Origin: Zhengella sedimenti
GTDB taxonomy: Bacteria > Pseudomonadota > Alphaproteobacteria > Rhizobiales > Rhizobiaceae
NCBI RefSeq assembly: GCF_046506625.1
Contig: NZ_JBKFFP010000003.1
Location: 490,257 to 554,256, forward strand
Direction: 5' to 3'
DNA length: 64,000 nt
This document shows positions 17,938-25,966 of the stretch, piece by piece. A model generated the notes under the pieces. The model had not been told where the DNA came from. It saw only the letters and a program-made list of their open reading frames with translations, and did not search any database. Position 1 is the stretch's first letter. Each line of letters opens with the position of its first letter. The position numbers and the translations under genes were made by a program.

Positions 17938-19210
17938 TGCCCGAATCAGCGCGCGCGGGATCGGCAAGGTCTACGATCTTCACGATCACCCGCTTGCAGC
18001 CCTGGCCGGGGTTCTGCGCGGCACGCATGCCGAGCGCCAGACCTGGGCGCTCAGGGATGTCGACCTGGAGGCCCGGCCGGGCGACTTCATCGGCATCCTC
18101 GGACGAAACGGGGCCGGAAAGTCCACCCTGCTGGAAATCATTGCCGGCACCCGCACGCCGTCGACCGGGACGCTGGAGACGCAAGGGCGGGTCGCCGCCC
18201 TGCTTGAACTCGGCGCCGGTTTCAATCCGGACTTCACGGGGACGGAAAATGCCCGTCTTTGCGCGGCGGCCTACGGCCTCGACAGCCGCCTGATCGCCGA
18301 GCGCATGCCGGCGATCACCGAATTCGCGGGAATCGGCGATTTCATGGACCGGCCGACGCGCGAATATTCCAGCGGCATGTTCGCCCGGCTTGCCTTTTCC
18401 GTCTGCGCCCATTGCGATGCCGACATCCTGATCGTGGACGAGATCCTCGGTGTCGGCGATGTCCGGTTTCGCCAGAAATCCATGCGCTTCCTGCGGGACT
18501 TCGCGCGGGACCGCATCGTCCTGTTCGTCTCGCACAACGAAGGGGCGGTGCTGGCGCTGTGCAACCGCGCGGTCTGGATCGACCAGGGCCGGATCGCGGC
18601 CAGCGGGACGCCCAGGGAAGTGGTGCATGCCTATCACCAGGCGAGTGCGCGCGACAGTGCCGGCGGCGCGGGTTTCAAGCATGCCGGCAGCCTGGCGCCG
18701 GCCGATCTGCCAGACATTGGCGGACATGAGGAAACCGCAGATTCGCCGTGGCATGATTTCGACAGTGCGCCGCGCCCGCAAGAACCGGGCATGATCGAAA
18801 GCGTGACGCTGACCTGCGCCGGCCAGAAGGCCAGCCTTCTTTCCGGCGGAGAACTCGTTACGCTGGAAATCGCGGTGGCCGGAATCGGGCCCGACGACTA
18901 CGCGGCCTTCGCCCTGCGTGATCCGCTGGGGCAGGTCATCGCCTATCGTGACAGCCTGGAAGGTGCCAGGCGCGATCCTTGCGCGCGCGGGCTGCACATC
19001 GTCCGGTTCGCGTTCGTGCTGCCATTCCTCCCATCCGGCGCCTATGCGCTCGATGTGGCCGTATGCGCCGGGGATCACAAGCCCGACGCGTGCCTGGACC
19101 GGCAGGATGTGGCGGCGACGTTCGAAGTGGTGTCCCGCCACATATCGGCAGGTCTTGCGAACGTTCCGCTTTCCGGCGCCCGCATCGAGATCATGGACGG
19201 GGCATCATGA
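17927..19210 (+). CDS. Polysaccharide ABC exporter ATPase 1 with C-terminal binding domain (Wzt-like)
   Basis: The N-terminal 240 residues are a nucleotide-binding domain: Walker A GRNGAGKST (59-67), a degenerate signature YSSGM, and Walker B ILIVDEILGVGD. The last 140 residues form a beta-rich domain starting MIESVTLTCAGQKASLL, at the place of the Wzt C-terminal domain that recognises the glycan terminus in O-antigen exporters. The start at 17927 lies inside the end of the permease gene (11-nt overlap). It ends in ATGA overlap with a second, similar ATPase, which is unusual since one homodimeric Wzt is the norm. Confidence 0.87.
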   Translation: MSSDARISARGIGKVYDLHDHPLAALAGVLRGTHAERQTWALRDVDLEARPGDFIGILGRNGAGKSTLLEIIAGTRTPSTGTLETQGRVAALLELGAGFNPDFTGTENARLCAAAYGLDSRLIAERMPAITEFAGIGDFMDRPTREYSSGMFARLAFSVCAHCDADILIVDEILGVGDVRFRQKSMRFLRDFARDRIVLFVSHNEGAVLALCNRAVWIDQGRIAASGTPREVVHAYHQASARDSAGGAGFKHAGSLAPADLPDIGGHEETADSPWHDFDSAPRPQEPGMIESVTLTCAGQKASLLSGGELVTLEIAVAGIGPDDYAAFALRDPLGQVIAYRDSLEGARRDPCARGLHIVRFAFVLPFLPSGAYALDVAVCAGDHKPDACLDRQDVAATFEVVSRHISAGLANVPLSGARIEIMDGAS

Positions 19211-20583
19211 TGCAGGGTGCCGCCGTCATCGAGGCGCGGGGGGTCTCGAAGGGTTTCGACCGGCAGCGGGGCCAGCTTCACAGGCTCTGGCGCGTCCTCG
19301 CCGACAGTGCCCCGGACAACGCCTTCTGGGCGTTGCGCGATGTGGACCTGACGGTCGGAAAGGGAGAGGCGGTCGGCATTGTCGGGCGCAACGGCTCGGG
19401 CAAGTCGACGCTCCTCCAGATCCTTTGCGGCACCCTGGAGCCAACCGCCGGCACGGTGGCCCGCTCGGGCCGCATCAGCGCCATGCTGGAACTGGGCGCC
19501 GGCTTCAATCCCGATTTCACGGGCAGGGAAAATGCCGGGCTTTCGGCGACCGCCCAGGGGCTGACTGCCCGGCAGGTCGAAGAACGCATGGACGGCATTG
19601 CCGCTTTCGCCGACATCGGACCTTATTTCGACCGGCCGCTGAGGGAATATTCCAGCGGCATGCAGGCGCGCCTCGCCTTCGCCGTGGCGATCCACGTGGA
19701 TGCGACCGTGCTGGTCGTGGACGAGATCCTGAGCGTCGGCGACAGCGCGTTCCAGAGGAAATGCCGCGGCCACATGCAGGCCTTTCTCGATTCCGGCGGA
19801 ACGGTGATCTTCGTCTCGCACGATCCGGGCGCGGTTACCGAGTTGTGCAAGCGCGCCGTGTGGCTGGAAGGCGGCCGCAAGATGATGGACGGCAACGCGG
19901 TCGCCGTGATGAAGGCCTATGTCGACGCGCTCTACGGCATTGGCGCCGATACCGACGATTCTCCTGCCGGGCGGCAGGAAGCCCCGGCCGACGATGCCTA
20001 CTGGGCCGGGCGCGCCCGCATGGAGGTTTCCGCCTTCCTGCCCGATTCGCCGGCCCACGGCTTCGGCGGCTGCCGTATCGAGGACTGCTTCCTCTCGCGA
20101 GACGGGTCGACCCCGGCCTTTTCCATCCTTGCAGGCGAAACCGTGACGCTGCATGTGCGTGCCCGCGCCGGGCGGCAGATCGACAGCCCGATCGTCGGCT
20201 TCATGTTCCGCGACGGCGCCGGCCAGAACCTTTTTGGCGACAACACCTACCTGGCATACAGGGACAGACCGGTGACCGTTCCCCCCGGCCGGCTGTTCGA
20301 GGCGCGCCTTTCCTTCGTGATGCCGTATCTCCCGGCGGGGCGCTATTCCTTCGCGCCATCGGTCATCGAGGGGACGCAGCAGAACCACGTTCATCTTGAC
20401 TGGCGCGAGGAGGCGGTCTTCGTGGATGTCACCGCGTCGCCGGTCAGGGCTGGCAAGGTCGGTCTGGTGATGAAATCCATCGCAACGGAACCGGCGGATT
20501 TCAGCCAGAAGACGCAAACATCGGGACAGGTCGCCGGTCAGGCGCCGGATGGCGCATTCCCGGCATGCAGGAAAAATGGGTGA
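19207..20583 (+). CDS. Polysaccharide ABC exporter ATPase 2 with C-terminal binding domain (Wzt-like)
   Basis: This 458-residue paralogue of the preceding gene has Walker A GRNGSGKST (60-68), signature YSSGM, and Walker B VLVVDEILSVGD. Segments such as LELGAGFNPDFTG are shared almost exactly with ATPase 1, so the pair arose by duplication. Its C-terminal domain (from about residue 275) is different in sequence, with the features of a Wzt carbohydrate-binding domain (FMFRDGAGQNLFGDNTYL, MPYLPAGRYSFAPSVIEG). The ATG overlaps the previous stop (ATGA). The two ATPases may form a heterodimer on one permease, or recognise two forms of the glycan. Its last codons overlap the start of the inositol-phosphate synthase gene. 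Confidence 0.86.
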   Translation: MMQGAAVIEARGVSKGFDRQRGQLHRLWRVLADSAPDNAFWALRDVDLTVGKGEAVGIVGRNGSGKSTLLQILCGTLEPTAGTVARSGRISAMLELGAGFNPDFTGRENAGLSATAQGLTARQVEERMDGIAAFADIGPYFDRPLREYSSGMQARLAFAVAIHVDATVLVVDEILSVGDSAFQRKCRGHMQAFLDSGGTVIFVSHDPGAVTELCKRAVWLEGGRKMMDGNAVAVMKAYVDALYGIGADTDDSPAGRQEAPADDAYWAGRARMEVSAFLPDSPAHGFGGCRIEDCFLSRDGSTPAFSILAGETVTLHVRARAGRQIDSPIVGFMFRDGAGQNLFGDNTYLAYRDRPVTVPPGRLFEARLSFVMPYLPAGRYSFAPSVIEGTQQNHVHLDWREEAVFVDVTASPVRAGKVGLVMKSIATEPADFSQKTQTSGQVAGQAPDGAFPACRKNG

Positions 20584-21676
20584 AGACTTGATCAGGACCG
20601 CAATCATCGGCGTTGGCAATTGTGCCAGTTCCCTCGTCCAGGGCATCAGCTATTGCCGCCAGCATGGCGACGATGCGCAGGGCGTGCTCTTCCCGGATCT
20701 CGGCGGATACAAGCCGCAGGACATCGAGATCGTCATGGCCCTCGACATCGACCGGCGAAAGGTCGGAAAACCTCTGTCCGAGGCCATCTTCGAGCCGCCG
20801 AACAACACGATGGTCTTTCACGACGCCCCGCTCTTCGCGGGGGTGACGGTTGCCACCGGGGCAGTGCTCGACGGGGTGGCGCCGGCCATGCTGGAATGTG
20901 ACCGGGACCTCGGCTTCGATCCTGTCCAGGAAGGCGAGGCGACACGGGAGGAGGTCATTGCCATGCTGCGCGAAAGCGGCGCGCAAGTGGCGATCAATTT
21001 CCTGCCGGTCGGTTCGCAGATGGCCACGGAGTTCTATGCCGGTTGCGCCCTGGAGGCCGGTGTCGCCTTCGTCAATGCCATTCCGGTGCTCATCGCCAGC
21101 AATCCCGGGTGGGCAGCCCGTTTCGCCGCCGCCGGCCTGCCTGTCCTGGGCGACGACTTCAAGGCCCAGGTCGGGGCAACGATCATGCATCGCACGCTTG
21201 TCAGCCTGTTCCGGAACCGGGGCGCGGAAATCGACCGCTCCTACCAGCTCAATACGGGTGGCAACACGGACTTCCTCAACATGCTGGACAGCGGCAGGCT
21301 GACCACCAAACGGATATCGAAGACCGAGTCGGTGCAAAGCGTGACGCGCAGCCGCTTCCGGGACCAGGATCTGCGTGTGGGTCCGTCCGATTACGTGCCC
21401 TGGCTGAAGGACCGGAAGGTCGCCTTCATCCGCATGGAAGGACGCCTGTTCGGCGGCGCGCCGGTCAATGTCGAAATGCGTCTCGACGTGGAGGATTCCC
21501 CCAACGCCGCGGTGATGGCCATCGCGGCCATCCGCTGCGCGCGCATCGCGCTCGACCACGGACATGCAGGCGCGATCCCCGATGTCTGCGCCTTCCTGTT
21601 CAAGCACCCGCCCGTGCAGATGGACGATTCCGTCGCGCTTCAGCGGATCGAGGCCTATGCGGCCGGCAAGGGATAG
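20576..21676 (+). CDS. ino1: Inositol-3-phosphate synthase
   Basis: The enzyme converts glucose 6-phosphate to 1D-myo-inositol 3-phosphate with bound NAD. The 366-residue size and the start RTAIIGVGNCASSLVQGISY (NAD-binding loop) match the short form found in actinobacteria and some other prokaryotes, not the 500-residue eukaryotic form. Other recognisable segments are VNAIPVLIAS, LGDDFKAQVGATI, and NTGGNTDFLNML, which belong to the catalytic region. The ATG at 20576 lies 8 nt inside the previous gene, after AGGAAAA. Its place inside an export operon, rather than in a catabolic or osmolyte locus, argues that the inositol phosphate feeds a lipid or glycan head group. Confidence 0.92.
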   Translation: MGEDLIRTAIIGVGNCASSLVQGISYCRQHGDDAQGVLFPDLGGYKPQDIEIVMALDIDRRKVGKPLSEAIFEPPNNTMVFHDAPLFAGVTVATGAVLDGVAPAMLECDRDLGFDPVQEGEATREEVIAMLRESGAQVAINFLPVGSQMATEFYAGCALEAGVAFVNAIPVLIASNPGWAARFAAAGLPVLGDDFKAQVGATIMHRTLVSLFRNRGAEIDRSYQLNTGGNTDFLNMLDSGRLTTKRISKTESVQSVTRSRFRDQDLRVGPSDYVPWLKDRKVAFIRMEGRLFGGAPVNVEMRLDVEDSPNAAVMAIAAIRCARIALDHGHAGAIPDVCAFLFKHPPVQMDDSVALQRIEAYAAGKG

Positions 21677-22412
21677 CGCCAGGACGGGGCCGGCGGAATT
21701 CGGCGGACGCGCGCTTCGCAAGGCCTATGCGAGGCGCGATGTCGTGAATGGTGTCAGCCTGCGCGTCCGCCGTGGCGCGATATGCGGCCTGCTTGGGCCG
21801 TCCGGTTCCGGCAAGTCCACAATCTTCCGCATCCTGTCCGGCATCGAGAGGCCCGACGAGGGGATGGTGTTCCATGGCGACAAGAACATCACCGGTCTTA
21901 GCATCGATGCGCGCGCGCGTCTCGGCGTCGGGTACGTCCAGCAATCGCCGGACCTTTTCCTGTCGCTGACGACGCGCGAAAACCTGATGATCGCGCTGGA
22001 GGCACGAGGCGCGGCCGGGAGGGACATCGATCACATGCTCTCGGTGATCGCGCGCACCTTCCTGCTGGAGGGATTCCTGTCGGCGCCGGTCGGCACCCTT
22101 TCCGGCGGCCAGCGCAAGCTTGTCGAGATCGGCTTTTCCATGTGCGCCCGGCCGCGCTTCCTGTTGCTCGACGAGCCGTTCGCAAAGCTCGATCCGATCA
22201 ATGTGGAGACGATTTGCGGGCGTCTGCGGCTGCTGGCGCGCGCCGGTGTCGGCATCCTGCTGACCGACCACAAGGCGCGCACCGCGCTTGCCCTTGCCGA
22301 TCACGTGAATATCATCGACGACGGTATCATCGTAACCAGCGGGCCGTGTTCGCAGGTTGCCGCAGGCAACATATTGCGGACCGTCTTTCTCGGGGAAAGC
22401 AACACGGCTTGA
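21657..22412 (+). CDS. LptB-like ABC transporter ATPase
   Basis: The 251-residue ATPase has Walker A GPSGSGKST, Q-loop YVQQSPDLF, signature LSGGQRK and Walker B FLLLDEPFAKLDP. The C-terminal course GVGILLTDHKARTALALADHV...VFLGE follows LptB (GVLITDHNVRETL...VYLGE) closely, and the partners downstream are LptF/LptG-like, so this is a second LptB-type ATPase rather than a general transporter. The ATG at 21657 overlaps ino1 by 20 nt; no better start exists before the conserved GGRALRKAYARRDVV. As the housekeeping LptB, LptF and LptG are not linked to ino1, I infer a dedicated lipid-export machine. Confidence 0.83.
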   Translation: MRPARDSARTGPAEFGGRALRKAYARRDVVNGVSLRVRRGAICGLLGPSGSGKSTIFRILSGIERPDEGMVFHGDKNITGLSIDARARLGVGYVQQSPDLFLSLTTRENLMIALEARGAAGRDIDHMLSVIARTFLLEGFLSAPVGTLSGGQRKLVEIGFSMCARPRFLLLDEPFAKLDPINVETICGRLRLLARAGVGILLTDHKARTALALADHVNIIDDGIIVTSGPCSQVAAGNILRTVFLGESNTA

Positions 22413-22488
22413 CCTGGCACTTCGGGCGCGCGCCCCGCAGGGGCGGGCAACGCCGCAATGAGACAGGTCATTCGAGACGCATCAGGCC

Positions 22489-23658
22489 ATGAAATATCTC
22501 AATCGCTCCATTGGCCAGGTTCTCTCCCTCTATGCGCTGACCTATGGCGTTCTCGTCATCGTCTTCGCCATCGAGCAGTTCGACGCGATCCTGCGCAAGG
22601 CGCTGGAGTACAACGCCTCGCTTCCCGGCTTCCTCAAGCTGTTCGCCTTCACCCTGCCGGAGGTCGCGGATTTCATCGTCCCGGTATCGGTCCTCGTCTC
22701 GGTTTACCTCGTGCTGCTGTACAAGCGCGAAAACCGGGAATTTCTCATCCTCGCCGCCGGCGGTAGCGACCTGCGCCCGGTCGTGCTTCTCGTGCTGGCG
22801 GTGTCGATCCTGTTCTTCACGCTTTCGGTAGCCATTTCCGGCTATCTGAAGCCGGCGGCGGCCCATGCCTACCGCGCCGAACGGCTGAATGCGGTCGCCG
22901 GCTTCGTATCCGAGGGGCCGCGCAATGGCCGTTTCACCCGTGACCGGGACAGGGTCTTCCATGTCACCGACCGGAACAGCGCGGGACTGCGCGCGGTGCG
23001 CATTTTCGATTTCGACCAGGAGCGCCTCTCGCGCATGATGGTATCGGATTGCTCGAACCTGGCGGTCTCGCGGGGCAGCCTGGCCATCAACCTGTGTGCG
23101 GCCCGCATCTATGACTTCGCGACACCGCCGCCCGGTTCCCGTTCGCAGGCGGACGGCGCCGGCGAGCCGTGCCGGTTTTGCGCGAACGCGGCGGGCAATC
23201 TCGATCTCACGGTCATCGATATCGGCAGGTCCACGGTCCTTTTTCCGCTCGATACCGTCACGGACGAGCCGCTCGGATTGCGCAGCAACGAGCGCAATCT
23301 CCATCAGTTGCTCGTTGTGGACGGGGAGTGGAAGATCGCCTCGCAGCGCGGTTTCCGGGATGCCGCCGTCATGATCCTGCTTGCGCTGGCAAGTATCCTG
23401 GCCGCGGCCGTTGCCGTGGCCGCCGTCGCGGTGACAAACTACCGGAACCGGTTTGTCGTTCTTCCGGGCGCCATCGCCTTCGTCATGCTGACCAGCGTGG
23501 CGGCAGGGTCCGGTTTCGCCGTGCCCGACCTGCGGCCCGGAATCGCCGGGTTCGCGCTGGTTTGCGCATTGATGCTGTCGGCCTGTCTGGCGACCATACC
23601 GCTCGCCTTCTCGGCGATGCGCAGCCGCATCCTGATGCCGGGGCTTGGCCGTTCATGA
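22489..23658 (+). CDS. LptF/LptG-family permease (first of two)
   Basis: The 389-residue protein has three N-terminal membrane helices, a periplasmic beta-rich domain (about residues 130-280) and three C-terminal helices, the layout of the LptF/LptG (YjgP/YjgQ) family. Family features include the TM1 start YLNRSIGQVLSLYALTYGVLV, a conserved LYKRENREFLILAAGGSDL coupling segment facing the ATPase, and SGYLKPAAAHAYR after TM3. LptF/G extract lipopolysaccharide from the inner membrane. The periplasmic domain here has an unusual pair of Cys-rich spots (SDCSNL, NLCAAR, PCRFCAN). It overlaps its partner by 4 nt (ATGA). Confidence 0.85.
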   Translation: MKYLNRSIGQVLSLYALTYGVLVIVFAIEQFDAILRKALEYNASLPGFLKLFAFTLPEVADFIVPVSVLVSVYLVLLYKRENREFLILAAGGSDLRPVVLLVLAVSILFFTLSVAISGYLKPAAAHAYRAERLNAVAGFVSEGPRNGRFTRDRDRVFHVTDRNSAGLRAVRIFDFDQERLSRMMVSDCSNLAVSRGSLAINLCAARIYDFATPPPGSRSQADGAGEPCRFCANAAGNLDLTVIDIGRSTVLFPLDTVTDEPLGLRSNERNLHQLLVVDGEWKIASQRGFRDAAVMILLALASILAAAVAVAAVAVTNYRNRFVVLPGAIAFVMLTSVAAGSGFAVPDLRPGIAGFALVCALMLSACLATIPLAFSAMRSRILMPGLGRS

Positions 23659-24839
23659 CACAACCCGTCCTCGCACGGCCTGTCCCCTGGAAAGCGATCC
23701 TGCGTCCCGGCGTCTATGACCGTTTCATGATCGGCCACTATCTGTGGTTCGTCCTCGTTGCCTGGCTGGCCGTCACCGCGGCCATCACCGCGATCAATGT
23801 TTCGCCGGAAATCGCGAGGGTCTGGGCCGAACAGTCGGAACGCGGTGTGCTTGCCGGCCTGGCGCGCTCGGCAGCCTATGTGGGCCTGCGTATCCTCGAC
23901 AACGGAACGCAGGCCTTTCCGATCACCTTCGTGCTCGGCATCATCTGGGCGGAAGCGGCGCACGCGCTGTCCGGCCGGCTGACCATGGTGCGCACCGCCG
24001 GCATGCCGTTCGCGCGGCGCATCCGGGGGCTGGTCTTCATCGCCCTGGCCTCGATGCCGGTGCTCTTCGTTCTCGACAATGCCGTGCGCCCTTTCGCCTT
24101 CATGACACTGAGCGTGGAAGGCCTGGGTGACTATGGCTGGAGCTATGCCAGGAAGCGGCAACCGACGGCGGAATGGCTGGCATTCGACGGCGTGACGATG
24201 CAAGGCGTGCTGGAACCGGGGCCCCAGCCCCGTTTCACCGATGCGACGCTTTATCATTTCGGACCCGGCGGCGCGATCGAGCGGATCATCCATGCAGCGG
24301 TCATCGAGCCGTCAGCGACCGCCGGCGATTCCTGGATCATGCGCGACGCTGACATCTGGACCTTTCCGGCGCAGGCCGGACAATCGTCTGGCGTGCCCGC
24401 AGACAATGTCCATGAAAGCGTGGATGCCGCTCCTGCCGACATCGAGATCAGCCAGCTTTGGCTCAAGTATCGGGGCATACAGCCGAAATATGTGCCGCTG
24501 TCCGATCTCGTCGCCTTGTCGTCCGACACGGCGCTGCCCGACGACCATCCCAGATACGGCGAATGGCTCGTGATCCGCACCCTGCAATGCCTTTCGCCCG
24601 GACTGATCGCCATTTGCCTCGGTGCGCTCTTTGCACTGTTCCTGGACCTGGGCGGCCTGGCGGTTGCGACGGTAACGGCCCTTTTTGCCGGTTACCTCGC
24701 CTATTTCATGGTTCGCCTGTCGGCCGTGCTGGCGGAGAACCATGTCGTCGCGCCGCTGCTGGCAAGCCTGGCCATGCCGTTCCTGCTGTCGTGTTCCATT
24801 TTCCTGCTGGTGCGGGTCATCGCTGACCGCGACCGCTAG
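23655..24839 (+). CDS. LptF/LptG-family permease (second of two)
   Basis: The 394-residue partner of the preceding permease has the same 3 + 3 helix plan and a periplasmic domain between about residues 150 and 300. Recognisable LptG-like features are YLWFVLVAWLAVTAAITAIN in TM1, the coupling helix GRLTMVRTAGMPFARRIRG and LDNAVRPFAF after TM3. The sequence is clearly divergent from standard LptG, as expected if the cargo is not LPS. It is the last gene of the seven-gene operon; its TAG stop shares the palindrome CTAG with the stop of the convergent acyltransferase gene. Confidence 0.82.
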   Translation: MTQPVLARPVPWKAILRPGVYDRFMIGHYLWFVLVAWLAVTAAITAINVSPEIARVWAEQSERGVLAGLARSAAYVGLRILDNGTQAFPITFVLGIIWAEAAHALSGRLTMVRTAGMPFARRIRGLVFIALASMPVLFVLDNAVRPFAFMTLSVEGLGDYGWSYARKRQPTAEWLAFDGVTMQGVLEPGPQPRFTDATLYHFGPGGAIERIIHAAVIEPSATAGDSWIMRDADIWTFPAQAGQSSGVPADNVHESVDAAPADIEISQLWLKYRGIQPKYVPLSDLVALSSDTALPDDHPRYGEWLVIRTLQCLSPGLIAICLGALFALFLDLGGLAVATVTALFAGYLAYFMVRLSAVLAENHVVAPLLASLAMPFLLSCSIFLLVRVIADRDR

Positions 24840-25603
24840 GCGCGCAATCGCCGGGCCGGGCTGAAGGGCTGGGCCGCCTCGCTCCGGGGTCCCTGTTTCG
24901 GGTTCTTGAGGTCAAGCTCGCGCGCAAGCATTGCCATGAAGGTCTCACGCTCCATGCCGGCAGGCAGGGCGGGACGGATCGTGATGACGATGTGGCCGGG
25001 ATATTTCAGCCAGGATCCGGCGGGCCACACAGTGCCGGTATTGAGGCGGATGGGCACGCATGGCACGCCGAGCCTGGAATAAAGCAGGCTGATGCCGGAC
25101 TTGATCGTGTCGTGACCGGGCCCGGAACGGGTTCCTCCCGGGTAGATCAGGACGTTGCGGCCGCTCCTGGAGATCGCCATTGCCTTTTCGAAGGCCTCGC
25201 GCGCGGCGTTCAGGTCGCCTGACCGGTCGGCCATGATATGGCCATTGCGCCTGACGAGCGTTCCCGCAAAGGGATAGCCGAAGATTTCCTTCTTCGCGAA
25301 AAAGGCCGGATTTCCCAAAAGGTAGGGAAAGAACATGTTTTCCCAGAACGACTGGTGCTGGGATGCCAGGAGGCAGGCCGTATCCGGGATGTTTTTCCGC
25401 CCCCGCAACTCCCAGGTGATGCCGCAGATGAACCTCAGCAGAAAAAGCACCAGGCGCAGATAGACAACGATGGCGCGGTCGCTCGCCGCTTCACTGACAA
25501 GACGGAAACGGTACAGCGGAAAGAGGAGTGCGAAGGGCAGGGATGTCAGGCCGAGCAGCGCGAAATACACGAAAGTTCGCACCGCAACCACGAATTTGGT
25601 CAA
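24836..25603 (-). CDS. 1-acylglycerol-3-phosphate acyltransferase-like protein (PlsC family)
   Basis: The 255-residue protein has the lysophospholipid acyltransferase fold. Motif I reads SQHQSFWENM (H-x4-E, the variant common in alphaproteobacteria instead of H-x4-D), and motif III reads YPGGTRSGPG in place of PEGTR. There is a hydrophobic N-terminal anchor (FVYFALLGLTSLPFALLF) plus a second near residue 45. The start is a TTG at 25603 preceded by GGGGAC. It is divergent from the ACP operon and convergent, with shared CTAG stop, with the Lpt-like operon. It probably acylates the lipid anchor made here, although a general phospholipid role is possible. Confidence 0.82.
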   Translation of the reverse strand: MTKFVVAVRTFVYFALLGLTSLPFALLFPLYRFRLVSEAASDRAIVVYLRLVLFLLRFICGITWELRGRKNIPDTACLLASQHQSFWENMFFPYLLGNPAFFAKKEIFGYPFAGTLVRRNGHIMADRSGDLNAAREAFEKAMAISRSGRNVLIYPGGTRSGPGHDTIKSGISLLYSRLGVPCVPIRLNTGTVWPAGSWLKYPGHIVITIRPALPAGMERETFMAMLARELDLKNPKQGPRSEAAQPFSPARRLRA

Positions 25604-25702
25604 GGGCAGGTCCCCTTTGGCAGAAGTTCGGTTGAATCCTCATAAAGCCTGTGCGAACAGGTCACAAGGCGGATGCTGCAAATGGTCAGGGGCAAGGTGC
25701 AA

Positions 25703-25966
25703 ATGGAAATTGAAGACGAACTGCTGGATATTGTCGCCAAGGAAGCGCTGGTTGACCGCGCATTGCTCCATCCGGACGCCACGCTGGAATCCCTTTCCAT
25801 CCAGTCAGCCGATTATGTGATGGTCCTCATGGCGATCGAGGAAAAATGGGGTGTCTATATCGCCGTTGACGAAGAATTGGCGGATGCCAAGACCGTTGGC
25901 GATCTCGTTGCCATGGTCAAGTCGCGCATCGAGGCGAAGGCCGCAGGGACAGCGGGCGAATCTTGA
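25703..25966 (+). CDS. Acyl carrier protein
   Basis: This small acidic helical protein carries the phosphopantetheine arm. The attachment Ser lies in SIQSADYVM, the position of DSL in AcpP, and the helix after it reads VLMAIEEKWGVYI. From the ATG at 25703 the protein is 87 residues with Ser at residue 35, as in AcpP (Ser36), and CAAGG precedes it. In-frame ATGs at 25673 and 25682 would add up to 10 residues. The variant motif (QSA instead of DSL) shows that it is a specialised ACP, not the fatty acid synthesis one. It overlaps the ketosynthase gene as TTGA. Confidence 0.85.
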   Translation: MEIEDELLDIVAKEALVDRALLHPDATLESLSIQSADYVMVLMAIEEKWGVYIAVDEELADAKTVGDLVAMVKSRIEAKAAGTAGES

